DNA of 64,000 nucleotides from positions 189,157 to 253,156 of the forward strand of contig CAXXGM010000002.1 in assembly GCA_963677325.2 (NCBI GenBank), written 5' to 3'. Below, one piece after another: positions 1 through 8,106 of the stretch. The notes beneath the pieces were generated by a model that was given only the letters and a program-made list of their open reading frames with translations, did not search any database and was not told the origin of the DNA. A program made the translations under genes and the position numbers. The first letter of the stretch is position 1. Each line of letters opens with the position of its first letter. This DNA comes from G963677325 sp963677325 (GTDB lineage: Bacteria > Bacteroidota > Bacteroidia > Bacteroidales > Prolixibacteraceae).

Positions 1-105
1 CGAGCAGGTTAAAAGGCTTGTTTGAGCCTGAGGTGAAAGTGTTACCGATTTGCCTTCAATAAGAATGCAAAAGAATAAGAAAAAGATAGCCAGAATTCGT
101 TTCAT
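1..105 (-). CDS. DUF4105-type protein, 5' end only
   Basis: First 35 codons of a minus-strand gene that runs off the left edge of the window. It opens with Lys-Arg and a hydrophobic run (residues 4-16) that looks like a signal peptide. This is followed by the LSPQAQTSLLTCS stretch, which resembles the start of the mature part of DUF4105 proteins (cell-envelope proteins of unknown function in Bacteroidota). The start ATG is at 105. Assignment from so short a piece is tentative; the rest of the gene outside the window would settle it. Confidence 0.55.
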   Translation of the reverse strand, partial: MKRILAIFFLFFCILIEGKSVTLSPQAQTSLLTCS

Positions 106-174
106 GATGATGTTTGAGATTCCCGGCCAAAAATACATAAATTTCGTTGATGTGCTGATGTGCTGATGTGAGGA

Positions 175-591
175 TTAATGCCACGCTCCTACGATCATCC
201 CCATTACCATGTATCCGAAAATATCATATCCGGCATGAATAAGAAACAACTTGAAAGATCGATGTTCAAATAAGAGATGATTTGCTTTGGAGGTTGTAAT
301 CCAGCAAAGTGAAATAAAAAAGCCTGTTATGGCCCCGGTCAATGCATTAGCTGCCGGACCTGTAAAAACGGCTATCGCAAAGGCTGCGATAAAGGAAGCC
401 ATGAAAGAAAGAAGGAGGATCATCTGCAGGGACAGGCCGTCTTTAAAGTCTTCCTCGGTATATCCGCGTTCCTTCATCCAGTGATTTCCCAGAATAAAAG
501 GAGAATACCAGAAGCTCCCGATGATAAGATTTGCAATTGCAGCAATGATAACAGCCCAGAAATTTACATGCGTCAGAGAATCCGGAAACAT
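175..591 (-). CDS. DUF1761 family membrane protein
   Basis: A 138-residue integral membrane protein with four predicted hydrophobic segments (about residues 8-30, 55-78, 82-100 and 118-136). The first segment carries the N-(L/I)-I-I-G-S-x-W-Y-S-P pattern typical of DUF1761, and a short soluble loop with the W-M-K-E-R-G-Y pattern follows. The length is normal for the family. The function of DUF1761 is unknown. It stands alone, 69 bp beyond the stop of trmN6 on the same strand, so cotranscription with that cluster is possible. Short tandem copies of GATGTGCT lie just downstream (about 149-172). Confidence 0.8.
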   Translation of the reverse strand: MFPDSLTHVNFWAVIIAAIANLIIGSFWYSPFILGNHWMKERGYTEEDFKDGLSLQMILLLSFMASFIAAFAIAVFTGPAANALTGAITGFFISLCWITTSKANHLLFEHRSFKLFLIHAGYDIFGYMVMGMIVGAWH

Positions 592-660
592 GAGAGGATT
601 TAAATTATAAAATTTACAGGAACAATTTACAGAAAATAAACAGAAGTGGGGATCTATTGT

Positions 661-1374
661 TCAAAAATTTAAATAGTAAGGCGCCGTCATTTGTTTGAAG
701 ATTTCGGAGAACTGATCTTTTTCGTCCCTGATCATTACGACATCCATTTCAGGAAAAACCGGTGATAAAGAAAATTCCATCAGGGTACGAATGGCGGGTT
801 TAGAAGGTTTGGCCATAACGTCTGTCCGCCTTTTTATAAAGAAACCTGCCAGACGGGCCGTTTCTCTAATGAAATCCAGATTTTCATAAGGGAATACAAC
901 CGAGAGCCGTCCGCCCGGTCTCAAAAGGGAAACAGCTTTGTTAAACAGCTGTTCCGGAGACATATTCACGTTGTGCTTTGCAAGGGCAAGCCTGGCATCG
1001 GGCGTTTTTAATGAATCAATAAAGAATGGAGGATTGGAGACAATCAGATCGTATTTCTGATCTTTTCTACCGGTGAATTCCAGAAAATCTTCATTAAATA
1101 CCTTTAACCGGTTCTTCCAGGAAGATTGATTAAAATTATACGCAGCCTCACCGGATGCATCTTCATCTATTTCCACGGCATCAATCATGGCATCACAGCG
1201 CTGGGCCAGCATCAGTGCAACCAGTCCGGTCCCGGTTCCCACATCGAGGATTGCGGAAGCATCTTCTACTGAAGTCCAGGCCCCCAGCAGAACTCCATCC
1301 GTACCGACTTTCATGGCCGATGCCTTTTGCTCTATCCTGAATTGTTTGAATTCAAACCAATTGTTCCGGCCCAT
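661..1374 (-). CDS. trmN6: tRNA1(Val) (adenine(37)-N6)-methyltransferase
   Basis: A SAM-dependent methyltransferase of 237 residues, the normal length for TrmN6 (YfiC), which methylates N6 of adenine 37 in tRNA-Val. Visible motifs are the SAM-binding DVGTGTG at residues 44-50, the acidic EID at the end of the second strand (68-70), and the catalytic NPPFF at 114-118, which marks N6-adenine methyltransferases. The N-terminal KVGTDGVLLGAW segment is also characteristic. It follows the TIGR02757 gene by 10 nt on the same strand, so the two are probably cotranscribed. Substrate assignment rests on family membership. Confidence 0.88.
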   Translation of the reverse strand: MGRNNWFEFKQFRIEQKASAMKVGTDGVLLGAWTSVEDASAILDVGTGTGLVALMLAQRCDAMIDAVEIDEDASGEAAYNFNQSSWKNRLKVFNEDFLEFTGRKDQKYDLIVSNPPFFIDSLKTPDARLALAKHNVNMSPEQLFNKAVSLLRPGGRLSVVFPYENLDFIRETARLAGFFIKRRTDVMAKPSKPAIRTLMEFSLSPVFPEMDVVMIRDEKDQFSEIFKQMTAPYYLNF

Positions 1375-1384
1375 TTTTTACGGT

Positions 1385-2188
1385 TCAGAATTTTTCAAAA
1401 ATACCTAATCCAAATAATGCAAAATCATATTTTACCGGATCTGCCGCATCAAAGATGCAAAGCCGCTGAGTCAGTTCATCCACAGCCTGCCAGTCGTTCT
1501 GTTTTCGTTGGAGTAATCCTAATTTTCGTGCCACATTTCCTGAATGTATATCAATCGGCATCATCAGCGCCGAAGCAGGGATTGACTTCCATATACCGAA
1601 ATCTATTCCTGGTTTACGAATCATCCAGCGCAGGAACATGTTGATTCTCTTGGCCGAGGATCCTGCACCGGGATTTGCAATATGTTTTGAAGTTCTCGCA
1701 GGAGGAGTAAAAGAAAGAAAGATGTTGCGGAAATGACAAATGGCCGTTTTTATGGTCCGGTCCTTCTGAAAACCATTGGTAAAAACCTCTTCCAATCCTC
1801 CGTGGTGACGATAAATCTCCGAAAGGGCTTCTATGAAATAATGGCAATCCACACCATTGAAGGTACGGTGCACAAAGGAATCAAAATGATCCAATTCCTT
1901 TTTGCTGCCATTCAAGATGAAATCGTAGGGATGATCATCCATCATGGACATCAGCTTTCTTGCATTGCGGATTATCGTGGGACGTTGTCCCCAGGCGATT
2001 GCAGCAGAAAGAAAGGCGGAAATTTCAATATCCTCTTTCCGGGAAAAAAGATGAGGAATTGCAACGGGGTCCGATTCTATAAACCGGAAAGAATTGTACT
2101 GAAGATATTTCTCCTCGAGAAACTCTTTTAAATAACCAGGATTTTGATATACCAAAGACGGCTGTTCCGTCTCCTCAAATGGATTCAT
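1385..2188 (-). CDS. TIGR02757 family protein (DUF2400)
   Basis: A soluble protein of 267 residues of the TIGR02757/DUF2400 family, common in Bacteroidota and of unknown function. Recognisable features are SDPVAIPHLFSRKEDIEI near the N-terminus, the AxxIAWGQR segment, and a C-terminal PIDIHSGNVARKLGLLQR stretch that resembles the HhH-GPD/endonuclease III fold. The open frame reaches back to 2209, but I chose the ATG at 2188 because it follows the stop of the upstream ABC ATPase gene by one base (TAA-G-ATG), which suggests translational coupling. A role in nucleic acid metabolism is possible from the fold resemblance but unproven. Confidence 0.8.
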   Translation of the reverse strand: MNPFEETEQPSLVYQNPGYLKEFLEEKYLQYNSFRFIESDPVAIPHLFSRKEDIEISAFLSAAIAWGQRPTIIRNARKLMSMMDDHPYDFILNGSKKELDHFDSFVHRTFNGVDCHYFIEALSEIYRHHGGLEEVFTNGFQKDRTIKTAICHFRNIFLSFTPPARTSKHIANPGAGSSAKRINMFLRWMIRKPGIDFGIWKSIPASALMMPIDIHSGNVARKLGLLQRKQNDWQAVDELTQRLCIFDAADPVKYDFALFGLGIFEKF

Positions 2189-2189
2189 C

Positions 2190-2843
2190 TTATGCATGAA
2201 CAATGCCATCCCGGATATGTATTGAGCGGTCGGTCATTCCTGCAAAATGTTCGTCGTGGGTGACGATGATGAATGTATGTCCGAATTGTTCCCGAAGGTT
2301 GAAAAAAAGGCGGTATAAATCTTCCTGGTTTTTTGAGTCAAGATTACCGGATGGCTCATCCGCCAGAATAACAGAAGGATTGTTGATCAGGGCTCTGGCA
2401 ACAGCCACCCTTTGTTTCTCGCCTCCGGACAGCTGTGAGGGTTTATGATCGAGACGGTCGCTTAAATCGAGAATTTTCAGCAATTCGCGTCCCCTTGATT
2501 CTACTTCTGATTTCCGTTTTCCCGAAATATATCCCGGTATACATACATTTTCGAAAGCTGAGAATTCAGGTAAAAGATGATGAAACTGGAATACAAAACC
2601 GATCTCGTGATTGCGGAAGCGTGAAAGCTCTTTCTCGCCAAGGGAAAAAACATCTTTCCCTTTGAGATAGACCTTCCCTGAATCCGGTTTTCCGAGGGTT
2701 CCCAGGATCTGAAGCAAGGTCGTTTTTCCAGCCCCACTGGCTCCGATAATGGTCACAATCTCCCCTTGGGCCACCTCAAGCGAAACGCCTTTCAAGACTT
2801 CCAAATCTCCAAATGATTTTACAATCAGTTCTGCTTTTAACAT
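2190..2843 (-). CDS. LolD-like ABC transporter ATP-binding protein
   Basis: A 217-residue ATPase subunit of an ABC transporter of the MacB/LolD class. Walker A GASGAGKT is at residues 34-41, the signature LSGGEKQR at 138-145, Walker B VILADEP at 158-164, and the D-loop SGNLD follows. In this class the ATPase drives lipoprotein release from the inner membrane or works with an MacB-like permease. No permease gene is adjacent, which is usual for lolD in Bacteroidota, so the partner is encoded elsewhere. It is followed with one base between stop and start by the TIGR02757 gene. LolD rather than another MacB-class role is inference. Confidence 0.83.
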   Translation of the reverse strand: MLKAELIVKSFGDLEVLKGVSLEVAQGEIVTIIGASGAGKTTLLQILGTLGKPDSGKVYLKGKDVFSLGEKELSRFRNHEIGFVFQFHHLLPEFSAFENVCIPGYISGKRKSEVESRGRELLKILDLSDRLDHKPSQLSGGEKQRVAVARALINNPSVILADEPSGNLDSKNQEDLYRLFFNLREQFGHTFIIVTHDEHFAGMTDRSIHIRDGIVHA

Positions 2844-2888
2844 TCCGGAATTAGCTATAACCTAAGTCTGTGCTGTTCGGCGTCGAGT

Positions 2889-3164
2889 TCAATCTTTCAA
2901 TTCGTCCTCGATTTTCCGCTTAACATCGGATGCACCGGTTTCGATTTTATCGGATAATTTATTGAAATCACTTTTTATATCAGAGGTATGATTTTCAATC
3001 TCCTGTTTAATATCATCCGTAGCCTTTCTGAATTCACGCATTACCTTGCCAATAGTACGGGCAAATCCAGGAATGGCGTCAGCACCAAAAAACAGCAGAA
3101 TAGCCAATACCACCACCATTAGTTCGCCGCCACTTATAAAGAGTACCAAATGTCCCATATACAA
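2889..3164 (-). CDS. tatA: TatA/TatB-like Sec-independent translocase protein
   Basis: A 91-residue protein with one N-terminal transmembrane helix (about residues 6-26), the F-F-G hinge followed by an amphipathic helix (AIPGFARTIGKVMREFRKA), and a long charged tail rich in Asp, Glu and Lys. This is the TatA/TatB layout; these proteins form the translocation pore of the twin-arginine pathway with TatC. The tail is longer than in the two other TatA-like proteins of this window (at 9254 and 9535), so it could act as the TatB-like partner. No tatC lies in the window. It is 45 bp upstream of the lolD-like gene. Confidence 0.82.
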   Translation of the reverse strand: MYMGHLVLFISGGELMVVVLAILLFFGADAIPGFARTIGKVMREFRKATDDIKQEIENHTSDIKSDFNKLSDKIETGASDVKRKIEDELKD

Positions 3165-3274
3165 TATTACTTTTTGACAAAGGTAATATTCTCATGACAA
3201 ATGTAATAGGGAAGAAAAATTAATTTTTGAATGAAAAAATTAATCTTCCACAAAAATTATCTTAATATTATTTT

Positions 3275-3282
3275 TAGTTTTG
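3275..3282 (+). promoter_or_regulatory. Candidate -7 promoter box (TAnnTTTG) for the antiporter gene
   Basis: TAGTTTTG matches the Bacteroidota -7 consensus TAnnTTTG and lies 37 bp before the start codon of the antiporter gene. I see no good TTTG -33 box at the usual distance, so the call is weak. Confidence 0.35.
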
Positions 3283-3319
3283 TTACCGTCCGTTTTATGG
3301 CCAATAAAAAGATAAACCT

Positions 3320-4690
3320 ATGAAATTCAATGACTCTATACATCCAAGGATTGCCAACAAAGGATTATTTATTGTAAGATTTCTCACATTTAGCTTGGTT
3401 CTCCTGCTTTTACCTTCTGTTTTATTTGCGGCACAACCTCTAACAATACCTTCCCTGCTGGGTGTCAGAGTTGAATTTATCCTTTTTGCGTTAACTCTTT
3501 TCGGAGTAGCCATCTTTCACCATCGTACCATGTATGTGGCCCTGACCGGTCTGCTTGCTATTCTGATCTTTAAATTTTCCTTTGATCCCTCTTTTATTCT
3601 TTACGAGCATATGATGGGAACCCCGGTGCGCGAAGGAGAATGGCGGACTTTGCTCAACCTGATGGGACTGCTGCTCGGTTTTGGCATATTGGCCAAACAT
3701 TTCCAGGAATCACGCCTGCCCGAATTACTTCCGAAGTATCTGCCCGAAGGATGGAAGGGCGGTCTGGTGCTCTTATTTATGATCATGTTTATCTCAAGCT
3801 TCCTTGATAATATTGCCGCCGCAATGATAGGAGGGACTGTCGCCATGGTCGTATTCAGAGGGCGGGTGCATATTGGTTATCTGGCGGCTATCGTGGCCGC
3901 AAGCAATGCCGGCGGAGCCGGAAGCGTGGTTGGGGATACCACGACCACGCTCATGTGGATCGATGGAGTAAATCCTTTGGATGTGACTCATGCTTTTGTA
4001 GGATCGATCGTTGCGTTTGCTATTTTTGGCGTTTTCGGTTCCATTCAGCAGAATAATTACCAGCCAATTCAAAGTGAGGCAACTCCCGGAATCAAAGTTC
4101 ATAAAGGCAAATTAGTTCTGGTTTTCATTATTCTGGCCGGAGCTATCATCACCAATTACGCTGTCGATTTCCCTGCTCTCGGGGTATGGATTGCTATATT
4201 TGGCGGAGCCCTGTTTATAAAGACCCCCTGGAAAGAACTGAAGAGCTCCTGGCAGGGAACCATTTTCCTTTTAGCCCTAGTCACCAGCGCTTCTCTGATG
4301 CCGGTGGAAGAACTCCCCAAAGCCTCCTGGGGAAGCACTTTTGTTTTAGGTTTTGTCTCTGCGGTCTTTGACAACATCCCATTGACCAAACTTTGCCTGG
4401 AGCAAGGCGGCTTCGACTGGGGTTTCGTAGCCTTTGCCGTTGGATTCGGAGGATCGATGATTTGGTTTGGTTCCTCGGCCGGCGTGGCTCTTTCCAATGA
4501 ATTTCATCAGGCCCGTTCCGTATTGCGTTACCTCCGGTACGGGTGGCATGTTACCCTTGCTTACGTGGTCAGTTTCTTTGTCATGTTGGCCGTTGTAGGC
4601 TGGCATCCTCATGCTCCTCACCGCAAAAACCCGGAATTGATTAAGAAAACGGAACAGCGGGTCATTTCTAAAACAGATATAATCAGATAA
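3320..4690 (+). CDS. nhaD: NhaD-type sodium/proton antiporter
   Basis: A 456-residue polytopic membrane protein of the ion transporter superfamily (ArsB/NhaD/SLC13 type), with about 12 hydrophobic segments. The segment SFLDNIAAAMIGG (about residues 154-166) and its repeat FDNIPLTKLC in the second half are the paired motifs of NhaD antiporters, as are GDTTTTLMW and the late GGSMIWFGSSAGVA. NhaD exchanges Na+ for H+ across the inner membrane. It is transcribed alone, divergent from the tatA-like gene. The C-terminus ends in a charged tail. An ArsB-like or organic anion function is less likely, given the two DNI motifs. Confidence 0.82.
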   Translation: MKFNDSIHPRIANKGLFIVRFLTFSLVLLLLPSVLFAAQPLTIPSLLGVRVEFILFALTLFGVAIFHHRTMYVALTGLLAILIFKFSFDPSFILYEHMMGTPVREGEWRTLLNLMGLLLGFGILAKHFQESRLPELLPKYLPEGWKGGLVLLFMIMFISSFLDNIAAAMIGGTVAMVVFRGRVHIGYLAAIVAASNAGGAGSVVGDTTTTLMWIDGVNPLDVTHAFVGSIVAFAIFGVFGSIQQNNYQPIQSEATPGIKVHKGKLVLVFIILAGAIITNYAVDFPALGVWIAIFGGALFIKTPWKELKSSWQGTIFLLALVTSASLMPVEELPKASWGSTFVLGFVSAVFDNIPLTKLCLEQGGFDWGFVAFAVGFGGSMIWFGSSAGVALSNEFHQARSVLRYLRYGWHVTLAYVVSFFVMLAVVGWHPHAPHRKNPELIKKTEQRVISKTDIIR

Positions 4691-4764
4691 TCTCAAAAGA
4701 CAGCCCCCATTCTTTTGATTGGTGTCAGCTTTATTGAGTGTTGCGCAACTCCGGCCAGACAAGT

Positions 4765-4996
4765 AAGAGACTGTCCAAAAAGTATCAAAGAGCACAAAAA
4801 TCGAAAATTTTACCGGTTCGATTTGGGTTCTCATCCATTGCCGTCAGCTTTAGCTGACGATTATAAAGCAGTTAACAAAGGCTTTAGCCACATTTTACTC
4901 TGACAAAATGAGGCTAAAGCCCTCCTTTTCTGAACCTCTTTTCCGTCAGTTGAAACTGACGGCAATGGATGAGGACAGCTTTTTGGACACCCTCTT
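4765..4996. repeat. Nested inverted-repeat element (MITE/REP-like), copy 1
   Basis: Outer arms AAGAGACTGTCCAAAAAG (4765-4782) and the complement of AAGAGGGTGTCCAAAAAG (4979-4996) enclose a second pair of perfect 18-bp arms, CTCATCCATTGCCGTCAG (4830-4847 and inverted at 4956-4973). Inside that are the small palindromes CGTCAGCTTTAGCTGACG and GGCTTTAGCC/GGCTAAAGCC. The whole could fold into one long cruciform or RNA hairpin. A lone version of the outer arm, inverted, occurs at 7478-7496. No transposase is present, so if it moves it does so with an enzyme encoded elsewhere. Confidence 0.75.
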
Positions 4997-5050
4997 CCTT
5001 TTATCTTATGCAAAGGCAGAGTTTATTTTTTACCTTCTGAGGTTGTACAA

Positions 5051-5176
5051 CATTCACTTCAGCTGACGGGGAAGTATTGAAATACAATGCCTTTAGCCGC
5101 ATTTATTATAAAATTACGGAATGTGGCTAAAGCCATGTCCTGATACAATATTTTCCGTCAGCGGCAATGAATGGGT
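5051..5176. repeat. Degenerate second copy of the inverted-repeat element
   Basis: This stretch repeats the inner plan of the element at 4830-4973: a CATTCACTTCAGCTGACGG arm, CTTTAGCC ... GGCTAAAGCC stems around an AT-rich centre, and a closing CCGTCAGCGGCAATGAATG arm. The two outer arms pair imperfectly, so it looks older than the first copy. Confidence 0.6.
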
Positions 5177-5331
5177 GACCCTGATGCGAGGCCGTACCTT
5201 AGGAAAATGCCCTTTTGACAGCTGAATCCTCACATCTCCCCACCATCAATTTCATCAGCAAATCACCTCATCAGCACATCGGCACATTCTTTCCAACTAT
5301 TTAGAACATACAACAAAAAAATAACTGAAAA

Positions 5332-5365
5332 TTTGAATGTTTGAATCATATAATCGATATTTTTG
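5332..5365 (+). promoter_or_regulatory. Candidate promoter of the carboxyltransferase gene
   Basis: TATTTTTG at 5358-5365 fits the TAnnTTTG -7 box. TTTG at 5332-5335 is a possible -33 box with a 22-bp spacer, at the long end of the usual range. The gene starts about 35 bp downstream. Confidence 0.4.
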
Positions 5366-5399
5366 TAAATATATTTTACTCAGATCCTGCTAAAATGAA

Positions 5400-7178
5400 A
5401 TGGATCAGAAAAAGAAAAATTTAAATCATAATACTTTAGAAATGAACCGCAAACTATTAATCAGAGATCTTACCTTACGTGATGGACAGCAATCCCTCTT
5501 TGCTACCCGTATGAGCCAGGATCAAATTGAGCGGGTTTTACCTTTTTATAAAGAGGCTGGTTTTTATGCAATGGAAGTCTGGGGAGGAGCTGTTCCCGAT
5601 TCCATTATGCGGTTTCTTGGTGAAGATCCGTGGTACCGCCTCGAAAGCATAAAGCAGGAAATCGGAGATATATCAAAGCTTACCGCGCTATCCCGCGGCA
5701 GAAATCTATTCGGGTATAATCCTTATCCCGAAGATGTTATTGAAGGATTCAACCGCAATGCAGTCCGTTCAGGGATAGGCATCATGCGTATTTTCGATTG
5801 TCTGAATGATGTGGATAATATGGTCTCCACCATTAAATACGTAAAGGAAAACGGAGGAATGGCCGATTGTGCAGTATGTTATACAGTAGATCCAAAATTT
5901 ACCGCTTTACAAAAAGTAAAATCACTTCTCAAGGGCAAACGCCTACCTTCCGAAATATTCAACATCGATTATTTTGTGGCCAAAGCCAAAGAAATGGAAG
6001 CTTTGGGAGCTGACATGATAACTGTTAAGGATATGGCAGGGCTGATTACTCCTTCTGTATCGGGGAAATTAATACGTCAATTAAAAAAGGTAATTGAACT
6101 TCCAATCGATTTCCATACCCATTGTACCCCGGGTTATGGATTGGCCTCCGTGCTGACGGCCATGATCAACGGAGTCGACATTATCGATACCAATATCATA
6201 ACTTTTGCAGGTGGTCCGGCTGCTCCTTCCTATGAAATCATAAGAATCTTTGCTGACAAACTGGGATTGGATACAGGGGTAAACCTGGAAGCGGTCATGA
6301 AAATTGATAAGGAACTCAGGATAATCAGGCAGGAATTGGCTGGCTATGATTCCTATAAGCAGTTCCCGATCGAGTTTGATTTTATCAATGAAAAACTCCC
6401 CGATTCTGTTGATAAGCTCTTTGATATTGCCATTGATCTGGCCAAAGCTGAGAAACAAAACGAATTGCTGGATGTAATTCATCGTATCGAGGAATACTTT
6501 AATTTCATTGCTCCCGATGAAGCTGTAAAGGCTGCTGAAATCCCGGGCGGGATGTACACCAACATGCTGGCCCAGCTGAAGCAATTGAAACTGGCGGATC
6601 TGCTTCCCAAAGTGCTGGAAACCGTTCCACTGGTTCGCATCGACTGCGGGTGTCCCCCGTTGGTCACTCCTTCAAGCCAGATTGTCGGAGCTCAGGCTGT
6701 GAATTGTGTAATCGACGCACAGAATGAAAAACCCTTTTATACCAATGTTTCCAATCAGTTTTTCAACCTTGTAAAAGGTTCTTACGGAAAGACTCCCATC
6801 GAAATAGATCCCGATTTCAGGGAAAAAATCTGTGGTATCCGCGAGGCTGTACCTTATGATACCAGCAATTACAAGAAACAGGAAAATCCGGTTATTCTGG
6901 AAAAATTCGGCGGTGTCAGGCTGGCGGAGAATGAAAAGGAAGAATTATTAATTGAATTGTTCCCCAATGTGGCCCAGCCCTATCTTAAGGACAAAAAGGA
7001 ACGGGAGATCATGGAAATCAGGGCTGAGATCACCCGCCAGAAAGCTCTTGAAGCAGAGGGAAAAAGAGCGAAATACCTTGGCATGACTCCCGAAGAAAAA
7101 CAAGCCCGCCTTCTCAAAGGATTGGAAAATTATAACTGGGCCTCTGTTGAGAGCAATCCCAATCTGAAAGAAGAATAA
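5400..7178 (+). CDS. Biotin-dependent carboxyltransferase subunit (oxaloacetate decarboxylase alpha / pyruvate carboxylase B type)
   Basis: A 592-residue protein with the HMGL-like TIM barrel of the carboxyltransferase domain. DLTLRDGQQS is at residues 23-32, a metal-binding DFHTHCTPG segment lies near 240, and MITVKDMAG carries the likely carbamylated lysine. The conserved PYC/OADA domain follows (VPLVRIDCGCPPLVTPSSQIVG). The enzyme moves CO2 between biotin and a keto acid such as oxaloacetate or pyruvate. It ends without the biotinyl domain and its AMKM motif, so biotin must be on a separate carrier, and no other subunit lies nearby. A second ATG at 5442 is an alternative start that would remove the poorly conserved first 14 residues. 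Confidence 0.85.
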   Translation: MDQKKKNLNHNTLEMNRKLLIRDLTLRDGQQSLFATRMSQDQIERVLPFYKEAGFYAMEVWGGAVPDSIMRFLGEDPWYRLESIKQEIGDISKLTALSRGRNLFGYNPYPEDVIEGFNRNAVRSGIGIMRIFDCLNDVDNMVSTIKYVKENGGMADCAVCYTVDPKFTALQKVKSLLKGKRLPSEIFNIDYFVAKAKEMEALGADMITVKDMAGLITPSVSGKLIRQLKKVIELPIDFHTHCTPGYGLASVLTAMINGVDIIDTNIITFAGGPAAPSYEIIRIFADKLGLDTGVNLEAVMKIDKELRIIRQELAGYDSYKQFPIEFDFINEKLPDSVDKLFDIAIDLAKAEKQNELLDVIHRIEEYFNFIAPDEAVKAAEIPGGMYTNMLAQLKQLKLADLLPKVLETVPLVRIDCGCPPLVTPSSQIVGAQAVNCVIDAQNEKPFYTNVSNQFFNLVKGSYGKTPIEIDPDFREKICGIREAVPYDTSNYKKQENPVILEKFGGVRLAENEKEELLIELFPNVAQPYLKDKKEREIMEIRAEITRQKALEAEGKRAKYLGMTPEEKQARLLKGLENYNWASVESNPNLKEE

Positions 7179-7189
7179 TACCCCCTGTT

Positions 7190-7224
7190 TTTGTAGAGAC
7201 AAGACATTGCCTTGTCTCTACAAA
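7190..7224. terminator. Perfect 14-bp hairpin after the carboxyltransferase gene
   Basis: TTTGTAGAGACAAG and its exact complement flank a 7-base loop (ACATTGC), starting 12 bp after the stop codon. The position fits a transcription terminator, but no T-run follows, so it may instead be a small dispersed palindromic repeat. Confidence 0.5.
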
Positions 7225-7499
7225 CCAAAATATTGATTGGTCGAGCAAAGCTTCCTTTCTTTCGATTTAAAATAAAGGGAAACACCATTTACAGGATCGG
7301 GATTTTCCGGCAGCTGAATAACGGCCGGTTCCTGTTTGCGGATGGCTCCCGTTGGCACGGGACCTGCAAAAGTCAGATCGGCGGCCGAAATCATGACCAG
7401 TTCATACTTACTTTTCTAAGCCATACTCTTAAAAAGGAAGGTTTTTAAGAAATTTCAATTAACCAGCATATTTGTAAACTATTTGGACACTCTTTACTA
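7225..7499. other. Gap with a possible decayed coding remnant
   Basis: The minus strand of about 7225-7420 reads ISAADLTFAGPVPTGAIRK and continues without a stop for about 60 codons. The GC content is higher than in the surrounding gap, and a TAG interrupts the frame just upstream. This looks more like coding sequence than the plus-strand open frame at 7212-7448, but I do not recognise it and it lacks a convincing start. A single inverted copy of the GTGTCCAAA arm sits at 7478-7496. Confidence 0.3.
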
Positions 7500-8075
7500 T
7501 TGATGAACAATACAACTTGTACAGATCAAATCTTCAGCAAGATTAATTATGCCGGGAAAGAGATAAATTTCAAGGAGTTTGACTCCTGTCAATTTGATGA
7601 ATGTAAATTTACTGGTGGGAATCTATCCGGTAAAATATTTATTGATTGCAAGTTCATAGATTGTGATTTAAGCTCAGTAAAATTTATCAATGCTGAATTA
7701 AAAAATGTCAGCTTCACCGGTTGTAAATTGATGGGTACGGATTTTTCTGAATGTAAAGATTTTCTATTGTCTTTCAGCTTTGAGAAGTGCATGATGGATT
7801 ATTCAACTTTCTATGAAAAGAAAATTCAAAAGACTGTATTTAAGGAATGTTCAATGAGAGAAGTTGATTTTTCCTTCTCTGACTTAACAGGATCAAGTTT
7901 TTTTGAATGTGATTTATTCCGGGGCCTATTTCATCATTCAAATTTAACCGGCGTAGATTTCCGTTCTGCTGTTAATTATTTTTTCGATCTTGAATTAAAC
8001 AAAGTGAAAAAGGCAAGGTTTTCATCATCCGGAGCCATTAAATTATTAGACAAATACGGGATTATTGTGGACTAG
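7500..8075 (+). CDS. Pentapeptide-repeat protein
   Basis: A 191-residue soluble protein made of pentapeptide repeats of the A(D/N)LXX type. Examples are CQFDECKFTGGNLSGKIF near the N-terminus, SSVKFINAEL, and GVDFRSAV near the end. Such repeats form a right-handed quadrilateral beta helix. Some members protect DNA gyrase from inhibitors, but most have no known role, and nothing here indicates a target. The protein has no signal peptide. The ATG at 7500 or the next codon ATG at 7503 could be used. It is rich in Cys, Phe and Asp, as usual for the fold. It stands alone and converges with exbD. Confidence 0.85.
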   Translation: MMNNTTCTDQIFSKINYAGKEINFKEFDSCQFDECKFTGGNLSGKIFIDCKFIDCDLSSVKFINAELKNVSFTGCKLMGTDFSECKDFLLSFSFEKCMMDYSTFYEKKIQKTVFKECSMREVDFSFSDLTGSSFFECDLFRGLFHHSNLTGVDFRSAVNYFFDLELNKVKKARFSSSGAIKLLDKYGIIVD

Positions 8076-8106
8076 CTTCCAGGGCTTTCTTAAAAGGAAA
8101 TAAGAG

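Larger units (their letters stand above)
4691..5399. other. Intergenic region made largely of palindromic repeats
   Basis: A 709-bp gap with no convincing gene. It holds the nested inverted-repeat element at 4765-4996, a second degenerate relative at 5051-5176, AT-rich sequence with short CATCAGCACATC-type repeats (about 5248-5290), and the promoter of the carboxyltransferase gene near 5332-5365. An open frame at 4715-4903 crosses the repeat and is not credible as a gene. Confidence 0.7.

Noticed and set aside
4715..4903. 62-codon open frame before the carboxyltransferase gene
   Set aside because: It runs through both arms of the nested repeat element.
7212..7448. 78-codon plus-strand open frame
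   Set aside because: It starts in the arm of a hairpin; the minus strand is the more coding-like reading.
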